64,000 nt of DNA, from contig JAEEVF010000006.1 in the NCBI GenBank assembly GCA_016290775.1, positions 124,913-188,912 on the forward strand. The letters are read 5' to 3'. Below the pieces are notes generated by a model, which made no database searches, was not told where the DNA came from, and worked only from the letters and a program-made list of their open reading frames with translations. Both the position numbers and the translations under genes were made by a program. Positions 1 to 10,399 of this stretch are shown piece after piece; position 1 is the first letter of the stretch, and every line of letters begins with the position of its first letter. Source of the stretch: Acetatifactor sp. GTDB lineage: Bacteria > Bacillota > Clostridia > Lachnospirales > Lachnospiraceae.

Positions 1-1
1 G

Positions 2-3000
2 TTCTATGGTTGCTCTGGCCTGACCAGACTTGACGTTTCCATGTTTAATACGTCAAATGCCACAAACTTCTCCGGAATGTTCCAGGGTTGCGAAAGCCTT
101 ACGACGCTTAACCTGAGCAACTTCAATACGCAGTATGCGACAGACATGTCCAAGATGTTCTGCAGAGACTCTGGCCTTACGACGCTTAACCTGAGCAACT
201 TCAATACGCAGTATGTGGAAGACATGAGCTTTATGTTCAGCAGCGCTTCCGGCCTGAGATCGCTAAATCTTTCGAACTTTGACACGATGTCCGTAACCGA
301 TATGAGTCATATGTTCAGTGACTGTAGCTCACTGACATCCATCACATTCGGTCAGAATTTTAGCACTGCAAACGTAACAGACATGGAGAGGATGTTTGGC
401 TATTGCGAAAAACTGGCCAGCATCGACCTTTCCGGATTTGATACGTCAAGTGTGAAAAACTTCATTGGAATGTTCGAGAGTTGCACCAGCCTTACGTCAC
501 TTGACGTCACTGGCTTTGACACCACGGCTGCGATCGAGATGGAGAGAATGTTTAGGAACTGCTCCGGTCTTACGAGCATTGACCTAAGCCAACTTAATAC
601 CGCGAACGTAACCAACATGAAGCAGATGTTTGATGACTGCTCCGGCTTTACCAGTATTGACGTGTCGAGCTTTGATACGACAAACGTTAGAAAAATGCGT
701 GACATGTTCAATAATTGTACGAACCTTACGACCATTGACGTGAGCAACTTTAAGACTGCAAACGTGACTGACATGTATGGAATGTTCGCGTCCGACAGTG
801 CAGATTACAAGCTGACGACCATCTACGTATCGACCGACTTTGTGACAAGTGCTGTTACGAATGGCGATTACATGTTCTATAACCGTCGCGCGATCTGCGG
901 CGGCCAAGACACGACTTACGATACGGAGCATGTGGATACCGAATATGCACGCATTGACGGAGCCAATGGTGAGCCTGGTTACTTTACGGACAAGAACCAG
1001 ACCTTGGGCGCAACTGGCCTTTACTACACGTTGAAGGCGGAAGGCTCTGAAGACGCGGTACTTCGTCTCTATGGCCATGCAAATGGCACGATCAGAACGG
1101 AGATTACGAGTAAAGCTCTGGACAGCTCCGAATATATGAACACTAGTCTCAACATGTACGCAGATAGAATCACGAAGGTCATTGTCATGGAAGACATTTA
1201 CCCGATCTCAATGGAGAATGCCTTCAGTGGCTGCTCCAGTCTCAAGTCGATCGAGAACGCAGACCGTATCCATACGGAAAACGTGACCTCCATGGCAAGT
1301 GCTTTTGAAGGATGTTCCGTGCTCACGACTCTTGATCTGACAAGCTTTGACACCTCGAACGTAACAGAGATGGCAAACATGTTTGCAAGGGATGCAAAGC
1401 TGACCACGATCTATGTTTCTGACACCTTTGACGTAACGGGCGTGACTGATGACATGAATGCCGCAACTGGCGAAGGCAACATGTTCACCGGATGCGTATC
1501 GCTGGTGGGCGGCCTTGGCACGAGAGTTTCCCTGGGCAGCAGCGAATACAATCCTCTGGATAAGACCTACGCATGGCCTGACGGTAAGAACGACAAGCCT
1601 GGTTACTTCACCAGCAGAGACATTGTGGACACATCCGAGCTCTACTACGATTACAATAGTCTGACCGGTACGCTGACCTTCTACAAGACGGCTGAAGAAG
1701 GCAGACGGCGCGTTGCAGGCGGTAAGATGAATTCCAACATTTACGTGAATTCCTACGGAACTTCGATTACTCCATATTCTATTAAAAAGATCGTATTTGA
1801 GGATGACGTTTATCCGACGGACATGAACCGTGCCTTCAAGGAAATGACGGGCCTGACGGCTTTTGAGAATCTTGAAAACCTCCATACGGATCACGTAAAG
1901 TCCATGGACAGTGCATTCTATGCCATCGGCGTGGCGGGAGAGCTGGATCTGAGCGGCCTTAACCTCTCGAACGTGACCAGCATGGCTCACATGTTCTATA
2001 ACAGCGGCAAGCTTACGAGCATTAAGATAGGCGGCGCTTCGAACAATCTGACAAACATGTTTGAAATGTTCAGATACTGCGCGAAGCTTGAGACGGTGAC
2101 CTTTACGAATTTCAACACGTCAAAAGTGACGAACATGAGCAATCTGTTTGATAGTTGTTACGCACTGACCTCGCCTTCCTTGGCTGGACTTGACACTTCA
2201 AGCGTGACCGACATGAGCAGAATGTACTTTGAATGTAGGAAGCTGACGAGCTTTGACGTGACGGGAACAAGCTTTAGCACGGCAAGCGTTACCACGTTCA
2301 CGGATATGTTCAGAGGCTCCGGAATTACTTCCGTGAACACGAGTCTCTTTAACACCGCAAGTGCTACGGATCTAAGCTATATGTTTGCTGACTGCGAAGG
2401 ACTTACCAGCCTTGATCTTTCAGGCTTTGACACTACAAATGCCAACACCATCAGTGGCATGTTCATGGATGCAACCAATCTTGCGTCCGTGGATCTTTCC
2501 AGCTTTAACACTTCGAACGTGACTGAAATGCGCTCCATGTTCAAGGGATGCACAAGTTTGACCAAGCTTGACCTTAGCAGTTTTGATACGGGAAACGTGA
2601 CCGACATGAGCCTCATGTTTGGCGTGGATCAGGCCGATTACAAGTTGACGACGATCCTCGCATCTGCTTCCTTTGTGGCGAAAACTGGTATCCAAGATAG
2701 CGGCATGTTTACCAATCGCCTTGGTCTCGTCGGCGGACAGGGCACGACGAACGATGGTACGTATGCGGCATCCACTTCGACCTATGCAAAGATTGATGGC
2801 ACGGGCGGAGCGCCTGGTTACTTTACGGATCCTTCGGATACGCCTACGGCTGGCCTGTACTACAATATGGTTGCCAACAGCAATGACGTGATCCTTCGTC
2901 TCTATAGTGAGAGCGGCGGCGGACGTACGCCGCTGCCTAACGGTGAACTGAATAGCGACCAGTATCAGCTGAATGCCACTGTGGCAACCTATGACAAGGC

Positions 3001-6000
3001 TAACATCACCAAGGTCATGATCATGGATAACATCAGTCCGGCTAGTGTTGAGCATGCATTTGACGGTTGTACGTCCTTAAAAGAAATCACGGATATTGAC
3101 AAGTTGCATATCGACAACTTAACCGAAGCGAGTCTTGCATACATGTTTAATGGATGCTCTGCTCTTACCGAGCTTGACCTTACAAGCTTTAACACTGCGG
3201 CGTTCACCGACATGACCAGTCTCTTCGCAGGTTGCTCGAAGCTCGAGACGATCTATGTCTCCGATGACTTTGTTACGACGAGCGTTACGGCAGACGCCGA
3301 CATGTTTGATGGTTGTACGAGCCTTGTTGGCGGCTACGGCACCAGACCTTACTACGATGCATCAAATCCCGCATACGATACACTCGATAAGACCTACGCT
3401 CGCATTGACAGCAGCACTGCTCAGGGCTTCTTCACCAAGAAGGGCGACGTGGCGGCATCGATCTACTACGGCTTTACTGAAGCTGGCACGGGAGAGTATG
3501 TGCTCACGCTCTATGCAGATCCAATCAAGGGCGTGACGGAAGAACTTCCGAAGGGCAGCATTCGAAGCGATGCATTTGCAAATCGTGTTGTTTCCCAAGA
3601 CCAGATCGTGAAGGTCGTGATCGCAGATAACATCTATCCTACGAACATGGCATGTGCCTTCATGGGTCTTGAAAATGTCGAGAGCTTCGAGGGCATGGAC
3701 AAGCTCCATACGGAGAACGTTCGTGACATGACGGGTGCCTTTGCGGAGTGTTCGTCGCTCATGGAGATCGATCTTTCCAATTTCGATACGTCAAAGGTCT
3801 TGAACATGAAAGGAATGTTCTACGATTGCACTAGCATGGCGACGCTGAACGTGGGTAGCTTTAACACGGCGAACGTAACGAACATGGAAAACATGTTCTC
3901 TATGTCCAGTAACGGCTTGCTCGGCACCATCTATGCATCTACCAGCTTCGTGACGACGGGCTTGCCTAATGCCATGACCATGTTTGGAAACACGCCACTC
4001 CTTTGCGGCGAAAACAGAACCTATTTTAACGATGCCAACATAAGTTCTACATATGCAAGGATTGACAGCGAGGGCACGCCTGGATATTTCAGCGACGCAA
4101 CGATGCTTGCCACGACGGGCGTTTACTACACGCTTCTTGATGATGATCGTGGCGATTACGCGCTGCAGCTCTTTGCACATCCCGGCGGTGGAAGAATGCC
4201 GCTTCTTAATGATGCACTGAACAGTGATTATTACCTGCCGACGAAGGATACTAGCATTTCCACCGCACCTAAGGATTCGATCGTTTTAGTTATCGTCAAC
4301 GATGACATTTATCCGAAGAACATGGAAAGTGCGTTTGACGGCGTTCGTGATGGTAACAGCGAACCCTTGATGTTTATGAACATTGACAAGATTCATACGG
4401 AAAACGTAACGAGTATGAAGAGAGCCTTTGCGGAATGCTTTGTTTCCAGGGGCAATACAAATGAGCTTGACCTCTCCTCCTTTGACACGTCAAAGGTAAC
4501 GGACATGTCAGAAATGTTCGCTGGTAACACTGAGCTGGAAAAGGTTAACCTGACTGGGTTTGACACAAGCAAAGTGACCGCGATGGCAAACATGTTTGAC
4601 GGATGTAGTAGTCTCGAAACAATCTACGTAAGCGATACCTTTACCGTGGCGAACCTTACGGACGGCGGAACGGACATGTTCTCTGGTTGTAACAAGCTTG
4701 TTGGTCAGGCAGGCACTTGCACGATCTACCCTGACGGCACGGCGAGCGCATATCCTTTGGATAAGAGAAGCGCCATCATTGACGGCACGGGCACTGCACC
4801 TACACCTGGATTCTTTACGGATGGAGTGAATGGAGATACGTCTTCAATCTATTATTCCATAACCACGGAAGACATGTGTGTACTGCTCCTTTATGCAACG
4901 CCTGGCACTGGCAGAACGAAGCTTGAGAATGGCGTGATCAACTACAAGAACTTTGCGTTCCCTAGCGGCAAAACCAATACTGACATACAGAGGATCAGCA
5001 TAGAAGAGGACATTTACCCGAGGAACATGGTATTTGCATTCAACGGCATGAATCCTCAAAACGGCGATTTCTATGGGCTTGACAAGCTCCATACGGAGAA
5101 CGTCATGGACATGACGAATGCCTTTAGCGGCTTTACCTTACTCAGTGAACTCGACCTGAGTGGCTTTAACACGGCGAACGTGCGTAGAATGGCAGGCATG
5201 TTTAAGAATAGTACGGGCCTGAACACGATCTATGCATCGACTGGCTTTGTGACGACCAACGTGACGGATTCCACCGACATGTTTGCAGGATGTACCAATT
5301 TGTCTGGCCCGAACACGGCTTATGATGCTTCTAACGTGGATGCAACATATGCTTGCGCTGACGGCATAAACGGCGCTGGTTACTTTACCGCAAAGATTAC
5401 CGGTACCTTGACTGTAACGGGTATCCGTCAGGTAGGACAGACGCTGACGGCTAATTTTGAAAGCACGGACGTCATAACGAATGCCGGGACGCTTACCATT
5501 ACATGGCATTATTGGTCAACGGATCGAGGCACTGGATCGACCTACGTTTTGACTGACGATGATCGTTCTAATGATCTTTACTGCACCGTGACAACGGATA
5601 ATACGGTTGATAAGATTGATGTAGTGATCAGCAAGCAAGACATCATGCCGAAATCCAGTGATGACGGAGATGTTGTTATTGGCGTTGACACCCCTGACGG
5701 CATTCCTGTTGCGAATTATATCAGGTCGTTGCTCTACCACGATGAAATTGACGTCGTGACCTTGAAGCCTAATGAGGATGATCCGAGTCTGAACACAGTG
5801 ACCATAGACGATACGATGACAATCCCGTCTGGCAAGACCTTGATCGTATGGCCTGGCGTGACGCTTATCATTGGCGACGGTGTGTCGGATGAGACGAAGG
5901 CAGCCATCGTGAACGTCAGCGACCATTCAATCCACAACTTTGGTACCATCGTGGTATCCTCGAACGGTATGTTGGTCAACGGTGACGAAGAGAATCCTGG

Positions 6001-6919
6001 TCGTATCGTGAACTATGAGGGTGGTAAGATCCTGATCGAGGGTACTTTTGAGAACGTGAATGGTACCATTGAAAACGCCGGTGAGATCACTAACATTGGC
6101 CAAGTACAGAACAAGGAAAACGGCTTGCTCAAGGGTGGGCTGGAAAATGCCTACGGCGGAGTGGTGGAGAATGACGGAACGATCCAGACGCCGGACGGCG
6201 AGCAGGCAGTGACGGAAGGTTTTGGAGCCTACATTGGAAATCCGGAAGTGATCGGAGACGTGGAGGAAGAAAATGATGTTCAAGAAGATCGTACCGAAAC
6301 TGAAGAACCTGGCACTGGCAGTGGTACTTTGGAAGGACAAGAAGCGGGAGAAGAAGGGGCATCGCAGGTAGAGCCGCCGCACTTCACCGAAGTTAAGGTT
6401 GGCCCTTCCGATGAGGAATATGCGAAAGTGAAGAAGGATGCTGACGACGAGCAGAGCTCTGAAGCTGCAGACGACGCGGACAAGCAGGGCGCTGAAGATG
6501 CAAGTACTGACAAGGCGCAGGACGCTACGGATGCTGACGAAGCTGACAAGGCTGATGGTACAGAAGCTGGCGATGACAAGGCACAGAGCCTTGAAGAAGC
6601 TGGCGATGCTGATAAGGCAACGGACGGAGCGGTTGCAGGCGATGACGCTGATGCAGCAGGCAATGAGGATTCAGAGGAAAGCGGCGATTCCAAGGATGGC
6701 GATCTTCCCACGGAGGACGCCAAAAAGCCTGAGGACTTAGACCTGCCCAAGCAGGACGCATTAAAGCCCGAGGATGCATTAAAGCCGGATGATCTGGCTG
6801 ATCTGGATGGCGAGCCGCAAGGCGATGCGGACGAGACCGGAAGCACGGACGAGACGAGCGCGGCGGAAGAACCCGCAGACGAAGCAGCAGCGGTAGCAGC
6901 AGATGACGAGAACGCATAA
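2..6919 (+). CDS. BspA-like surface protein with DUF285-type repeats (5'-truncated by window edge), acidic Asp/Glu/Ala-rich C-terminal tail
   Basis: Frame 2 is open from base 2 (FYGCSGLTRLDVSMFN...) and joins the 41..6919 ORF. Dozens of 'LTSLDLSxFDTSNVTDMSxMFxGCSS' repeats and recurring 'GYFT...LYYxL' modules. Confidence 0.93.
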   Translation, partial: FYGCSGLTRLDVSMFNTSNATNFSGMFQGCESLTTLNLSNFNTQYATDMSKMFCRDSGLTTLNLSNFNTQYVEDMSFMFSSASGLRSLNLSNFDTMSVTDMSHMFSDCSSLTSITFGQNFSTANVTDMERMFGYCEKLASIDLSGFDTSSVKNFIGMFESCTSLTSLDVTGFDTTAAIEMERMFRNCSGLTSIDLSQLNTANVTNMKQMFDDCSGFTSIDVSSFDTTNVRKMRDMFNNCTNLTTIDVSNFKTANVTDMYGMFASDSADYKLTTIYVSTDFVTSAVTNGDYMFYNRRAICGGQDTTYDTEHVDTEYARIDGANGEPGYFTDKNQTLGATGLYYTLKAEGSEDAVLRLYGHANGTIRTEITSKALDSSEYMNTSLNMYADRITKVIVMEDIYPISMENAFSGCSSLKSIENADRIHTENVTSMASAFEGCSVLTTLDLTSFDTSNVTEMANMFARDAKLTTIYVSDTFDVTGVTDDMNAATGEGNMFTGCVSLVGGLGTRVSLGSSEYNPLDKTYAWPDGKNDKPGYFTSRDIVDTSELYYDYNSLTGTLTFYKTAEEGRRRVAGGKMNSNIYVNSYGTSITPYSIKKIVFEDDVYPTDMNRAFKEMTGLTAFENLENLHTDHVKSMDSAFYAIGVAGELDLSGLNLSNVTSMAHMFYNSGKLTSIKIGGASNNLTNMFEMFRYCAKLETVTFTNFNTSKVTNMSNLFDSCYALTSPSLAGLDTSSVTDMSRMYFECRKLTSFDVTGTSFSTASVTTFTDMFRGSGITSVNTSLFNTASATDLSYMFADCEGLTSLDLSGFDTTNANTISGMFMDATNLASVDLSSFNTSNVTEMRSMFKGCTSLTKLDLSSFDTGNVTDMSLMFGVDQADYKLTTILASASFVAKTGIQDSGMFTNRLGLVGGQGTTNDGTYAASTSTYAKIDGTGGAPGYFTDPSDTPTAGLYYNMVANSNDVILRLYSESGGGRTPLPNGELNSDQYQLNATVATYDKANITKVMIMDNISPASVEHAFDGCTSLKEITDIDKLHIDNLTEASLAYMFNGCSALTELDLTSFNTAAFTDMTSLFAGCSKLETIYVSDDFVTTSVTADADMFDGCTSLVGGYGTRPYYDASNPAYDTLDKTYARIDSSTAQGFFTKKGDVAASIYYGFTEAGTGEYVLTLYADPIKGVTEELPKGSIRSDAFANRVVSQDQIVKVVIADNIYPTNMACAFMGLENVESFEGMDKLHTENVRDMTGAFAECSSLMEIDLSNFDTSKVLNMKGMFYDCTSMATLNVGSFNTANVTNMENMFSMSSNGLLGTIYASTSFVTTGLPNAMTMFGNTPLLCGENRTYFNDANISSTYARIDSEGTPGYFSDATMLATTGVYYTLLDDDRGDYALQLFAHPGGGRMPLLNDALNSDYYLPTKDTSISTAPKDSIVLVIVNDDIYPKNMESAFDGVRDGNSEPLMFMNIDKIHTENVTSMKRAFAECFVSRGNTNELDLSSFDTSKVTDMSEMFAGNTELEKVNLTGFDTSKVTAMANMFDGCSSLETIYVSDTFTVANLTDGGTDMFSGCNKLVGQAGTCTIYPDGTASAYPLDKRSAIIDGTGTAPTPGFFTDGVNGDTSSIYYSITTEDMCVLLLYATPGTGRTKLENGVINYKNFAFPSGKTNTDIQRISIEEDIYPRNMVFAFNGMNPQNGDFYGLDKLHTENVMDMTNAFSGFTLLSELDLSGFNTANVRRMAGMFKNSTGLNTIYASTGFVTTNVTDSTDMFAGCTNLSGPNTAYDASNVDATYACADGINGAGYFTAKITGTLTVTGIRQVGQTLTANFESTDVITNAGTLTITWHYWSTDRGTGSTYVLTDDDRSNDLYCTVTTDNTVDKIDVVISKQDIMPKSSDDGDVVIGVDTPDGIPVANYIRSLLYHDEIDVVTLKPNEDDPSLNTVTIDDTMTIPSGKTLIVWPGVTLIIGDGVSDETKAAIVNVSDHSIHNFGTIVVSSNGMLVNGDEENPGRIVNYEGGKILIEGTFENVNGTIENAGEITNIGQVQNKENGLLKGGLENAYGGVVENDGTIQTPDGEQAVTEGFGAYIGNPEVIGDVEEENDVQEDRTETEEPGTGSGTLEGQEAGEEGASQVEPPHFTEVKVGPSDEEYAKVKKDADDEQSSEAADDADKQGAEDASTDKAQDATDADEADKADGTEAGDDKAQSLEEAGDADKATDGAVAGDDADAAGNEDSEESGDSKDGDLPTEDAKKPEDLDLPKQDALKPEDALKPDDLADLDGEPQGDADETGSTDETSAAEEPADEAAAVAADDENA

Positions 6920-6936
6920 CCCAGGAGGAGAAGAAA

Positions 6937-7998
6937 ATGAGCGAATCAAATAACGCAGAAACAAGAATTGAAGACTGGGTGGCGAAGGAAGGTAAGGCCA
7001 AGAGAAGAAAGAAATGGCTTTGGATATTGCTTTTGATCGCGGCAGTGGTCCTGATCGTTGCAATCGTTATCCTGATCTGGAACATCGTAAAGAAAAACAA
7101 GAAATTTGAGCCCTTAAAGGACATCACCTATCTTAGCGGCCTCGACGTCATGTGCGGGCCCAACGGCATTGCACCTATGGAGGACGGGTCCTTCCTGGTG
7201 ACGGACGTGTTTGGAAAGAAGATCTGGAAGGCAGACAAAAACGGAGCGTCGGTATATGCCGGCGCCACCACCGAAAAGGATCCTTCCGGAGAGCCTTTGG
7301 GAGGATATAAGGACGGTAGCCTTGAGGAGAGCCTGTTCAAGGAGCCTTGGGCGATCATCCCGTTCCTGGACGGATTTGCCGTTTCCGACACGGAGAACAA
7401 TGCAGTGCGCCTGGTGCGCGGCGATTGCGTGGAGACCATCAATGGTTCCTCCGACGTGCTGGAGATGGGCGACATGGGCGTGATCTTTGACCAGCCCACA
7501 GGCCTTGCTGCAGATGACCTCGGAAGACTTTACGTTGCCGATACCGGACGCGGCACGATCTACGTGATCACCGAGCAGGGACGCGTGGAAGTGTTTGAGG
7601 AAGGCCTGAACAGACCCATGGGCATCTGCTGGGCGGACGGCGCGCTGTACGTGGCAGAGACCGGTGAAAACCGCATCCTGCGGATCAAGGATGGCACGAT
7701 GATCGTGTTCGCCGGAACGGGCGAAGAGGGCGACGAGGACGGGCTTGCAACCATGGCAAGCTTTGCATCACCTCAGGGCGTGTGCGCCTCCGACAACGGC
7801 GTTCTGTATGTTAGCGATACCGTGAACGGCACCGTGCGCAGGATCAAGGACGGCATGGTGGACACCATTCTGGAGTATTCCGGCAAAGAGCTTTCGACCT
7901 ATCCCACGATGCCGGTCGGCATGTGCTATAAGAACAAGGCATTATATATCTGCGACGTGTTCTCCAGAAGGGTTTACATCCTGGAGACGAAAGAATAA
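6937..7998 (+). CDS. Membrane-anchored NHL-repeat (beta-propeller) protein
   Basis: N-terminal TM (WLWILLLIAAVVLIVAIVILIW) followed by NHL-like repeats (GIAPMEDGSFLVTD, PTGLAADDLGRLYVADTGRGTIYVI, PQGVCASDNGVLYVSDTVNGTVRRI). Confidence 0.85.
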   Translation: MSESNNAETRIEDWVAKEGKAKRRKKWLWILLLIAAVVLIVAIVILIWNIVKKNKKFEPLKDITYLSGLDVMCGPNGIAPMEDGSFLVTDVFGKKIWKADKNGASVYAGATTEKDPSGEPLGGYKDGSLEESLFKEPWAIIPFLDGFAVSDTENNAVRLVRGDCVETINGSSDVLEMGDMGVIFDQPTGLAADDLGRLYVADTGRGTIYVITEQGRVEVFEEGLNRPMGICWADGALYVAETGENRILRIKDGTMIVFAGTGEEGDEDGLATMASFASPQGVCASDNGVLYVSDTVNGTVRRIKDGMVDTILEYSGKELSTYPTMPVGMCYKNKALYICDVFSRRVYILETKE

Positions 7999-8007
7999 AG
8001 AATGATC

Positions 8008-8048
8008 AAAACCTCTGTATCATCCCGAAAGGAAGCTGCAGAGGTTTT
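8008..8048 (+). terminator. Intrinsic-terminator-like hairpin between NHL gene and cyclase gene
   Basis: Perfect 10-bp inverted repeat AAAACCTCTG (8008-8017) / CAGAGGTTTT (8039-8048); T-rich 3' arm. Confidence 0.65.
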
Positions 8049-8076
8049 GTTAAAAAAGAAAAAGGGGAACGGGAAC

Positions 8077-10107
8077 ATGAGTAAAAAGCGCAAAATGATC
8101 ATCCGGCTGATCGTGGCCGTGTTGGTTTCGATACTGTTCTGCGTGCTGGCAGGCGAGCATGTTTTTGATTATCTGGATGATTTATCAAGGGATTCACTGT
8201 TTCAACACCAAAAGCCCACGGATGGTGATGTCATAGTGGTCGGCATGGATCAAAAGGCTGTGGACGAGTTTGGACCTATGCCGTGGCGCGGATACCTGGC
8301 GCAGGCAATCGAGTACCTCAATGCAGACCCCGCAAATCGCCCTGCAGCAATCTGTGTCGATATGCTTTTTGATTCGCCAGATGACCCTGAGGAGGACGCT
8401 GCACTTGCCAAGGCGATCAGAGAGGGCGGAAATGTGGTTTTGGCATCTTTTGCCACCTTTGGCACGGAAATTGTGATCGATGGAGACAATTTCTATCCTG
8501 ACGAGCAATATGTAAAAATATATAAGGAACCCTTTGATGACTTAAAGGAGGGCGCACATATTGGTCACATCAATGCAATGGCCACTGAAGACGGGATTCT
8601 AAGGTCGGCGATCTTGGGATATGACGTACCAGGGAAAGGCTATGTCTATTCCATGCCCCGCGTGGCCTACGAAATGTATTGTGAATACCATGGGATCATG
8701 CCAAATCCCTTACCGGAAACGGTAAATAAGTTTTATTTCGTAGATTTCACGGCGCTTCCCGATGGGTATTATGAAGGCATTTCCATGGCTGATCTGGTCA
8801 GTCAGGGCGAGGATGATAAGAATGCTGACCACAGCAATTTTAGGGGAAAGGTTGTGTTTATCGGACCCTATACTGTTGGCCTGCAGGACTTATACTTTAC
8901 TGCGATCGATCATGCAAAGCCCATGTATGGCGTGGAATGGATGGCAAACCTTGTGGACCAATTCCGCGAGGGATTCTATCCTCAATATGCATCAGATGTT
9001 TGGCAGATCATTTTACTGTTTATCGTAAGCTTTGGCTCACTCCTTTTCTTCTACGACAGGCATACGCTCAAGGCCTTGATCGCGGCAGTGGCATCGATCG
9101 CATTGTGGATCATCATTTGCCTTGTGTCGTATCGCTGCGGAGTGATCCTGCACGTACTGTGGATCCCGCTTTGTATCACCGTCATGTTCATCATGTCGGT
9201 GGCACTGAACTTCATCCGTGCGCGTCGTGAGAAGCGCCGCGTTCAGAACACGTTCGGACATTACGTAGATCCTTCGATCATGAAGACCCTGCTCGATCAA
9301 GGCAGCTCCGCACTGGAACTTGGCGGCAAATTATATGACATCGCCGTACTTTTCGTCGACGTTCGTGGATTCACTACCATGAGTGAGAATATGGATCCTC
9401 CTACGGTCGTTGAAATCGTTAACCGTTACCTGACCTTGACCACTGAGTGTATCATCAAGAACCACGGCGTTCTGGATAAGTTCGTAGGTGACTGTACCAT
9501 GGCCTTCTGGAATGCGCCGTTTGCGCAGGAAGACCCCGTATACCTTGCGTGCTGCGCCGCCATGGACATGGTGGAAGGCTCCATCGCACTTGGAGAAGAG
9601 CTGCAGCAGCGCTTTGGCAGAAGCGTGTCCTTCGGTATCGGCGTGAACTGGGGTCCTGCAGTCGTTGGTAACATTGGCGCACCGCTTCGTATGGACTATA
9701 CCGCCATCGGCGATACGGTAAACACTTCGGCTCGTCTGGAGGCAAATGCGCCCGGAGGTCAGATCCTGATCTCTCGCGCCGTGGCAGATCAGCTCGGCGA
9801 CCGTGCAGAGTGCACCAGCCTTGGCGCAACCATCAAGCTGAAAGGTAAGGCAGAAGGCTTTGAGATCCTTCGTCTTGATTCCCTGAAGCGCGACGCCAGA
9901 AGAACCGGCAAGGATGCCATCATCACCGCAAAGCCTGCCGAAAGCGTGAAGGAAGCCAAGGAAGAAGAGGCCAAAGCCGCCGAAGAAGCAAAGGCAGAGG
10001 AAGCCAAAGCAGAAGAAGCAAAGGCAGAAGAAGCAAAAGTAGAAGAAGCAAAGGCCCAAGAAATGAATGCGGCAGAAGCAGGCAAGCCTGAAGGAAACAA
10101 GGCATAA
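8077..10107 (+). CDS. CHASE2 domain-containing class III adenylate/guanylate cyclase with EAKAEEAK-repeat C-terminus
   Basis: Extracellular CHASE2-like region, three TM segments, cyclase motif (YDIAVLFVDVRGFTTMSE...DKFVGDCTMAFWNAP...MDYTAIGDTVNTSARLE). Start moved from 8002 to ATG 8077 because the upstream extension overlaps a hairpin. Confidence 0.9.
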   Translation: MSKKRKMIIRLIVAVLVSILFCVLAGEHVFDYLDDLSRDSLFQHQKPTDGDVIVVGMDQKAVDEFGPMPWRGYLAQAIEYLNADPANRPAAICVDMLFDSPDDPEEDAALAKAIREGGNVVLASFATFGTEIVIDGDNFYPDEQYVKIYKEPFDDLKEGAHIGHINAMATEDGILRSAILGYDVPGKGYVYSMPRVAYEMYCEYHGIMPNPLPETVNKFYFVDFTALPDGYYEGISMADLVSQGEDDKNADHSNFRGKVVFIGPYTVGLQDLYFTAIDHAKPMYGVEWMANLVDQFREGFYPQYASDVWQIILLFIVSFGSLLFFYDRHTLKALIAAVASIALWIIICLVSYRCGVILHVLWIPLCITVMFIMSVALNFIRARREKRRVQNTFGHYVDPSIMKTLLDQGSSALELGGKLYDIAVLFVDVRGFTTMSENMDPPTVVEIVNRYLTLTTECIIKNHGVLDKFVGDCTMAFWNAPFAQEDPVYLACCAAMDMVEGSIALGEELQQRFGRSVSFGIGVNWGPAVVGNIGAPLRMDYTAIGDTVNTSARLEANAPGGQILISRAVADQLGDRAECTSLGATIKLKGKAEGFEILRLDSLKRDARRTGKDAIITAKPAESVKEAKEEEAKAAEEAKAEEAKAEEAKAEEAKVEEAKAQEMNAAEAGKPEGNKA

Positions 10108-10288
10108 GCAATAAAAACAATGATTTTGGCGTGATTTATTGCCGAATTGTCCGCAGAAACCAAGAAACACGGGTGAAAAAGCAATAAAAACAGTGGTTTT
10201 GGAAAGATTTATTGCCGAATTACCCGCAGAAACCATGAAACACGGGTGAAAAAGCAATAAAAACAATGATTTTGGCGTGATTTATTGC
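10108..10288. repeat. 73-bp tandem repeat (~2.5 copies) carrying GCAATAAA...TTTATTGC inverted repeats
   Basis: GCAATAAAaacaRtgRttttgg...TTTATTGC starts at 10108, 10181 and 10254 (exact 73-bp period); CCGCAGAAACCAtGAAACACGGGTGAAAAA between copies. Confidence 0.9.
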
Positions 10289-10399
10289 TTTTTGGTTTAG
10301 TGCTGGTTTGGCAAGAACTGAATTGAGCATGGCTGCTAGAGCGCAGTTTTAGCAGGACATGAAGAGTGATAAGATTGGCAGGAAGGACTAAGAGATAAC

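Noticed and set aside
2420-3055. Minus-strand ORFs (e.g. 400-774, 584-1078, 1208-1990, 2420-3055) opposite the BspA-like gene
   Set aside because: Repetitive ORFs mirrored from the DUF285 repeats, no RBS or domain support.
8002-8076. N-terminal extension of the cyclase ORF
   Set aside because: Overlaps a perfect 10-bp terminator-like hairpin; ATG 8077 (MSKKRKMIIRLIVAV) is a more plausible start.
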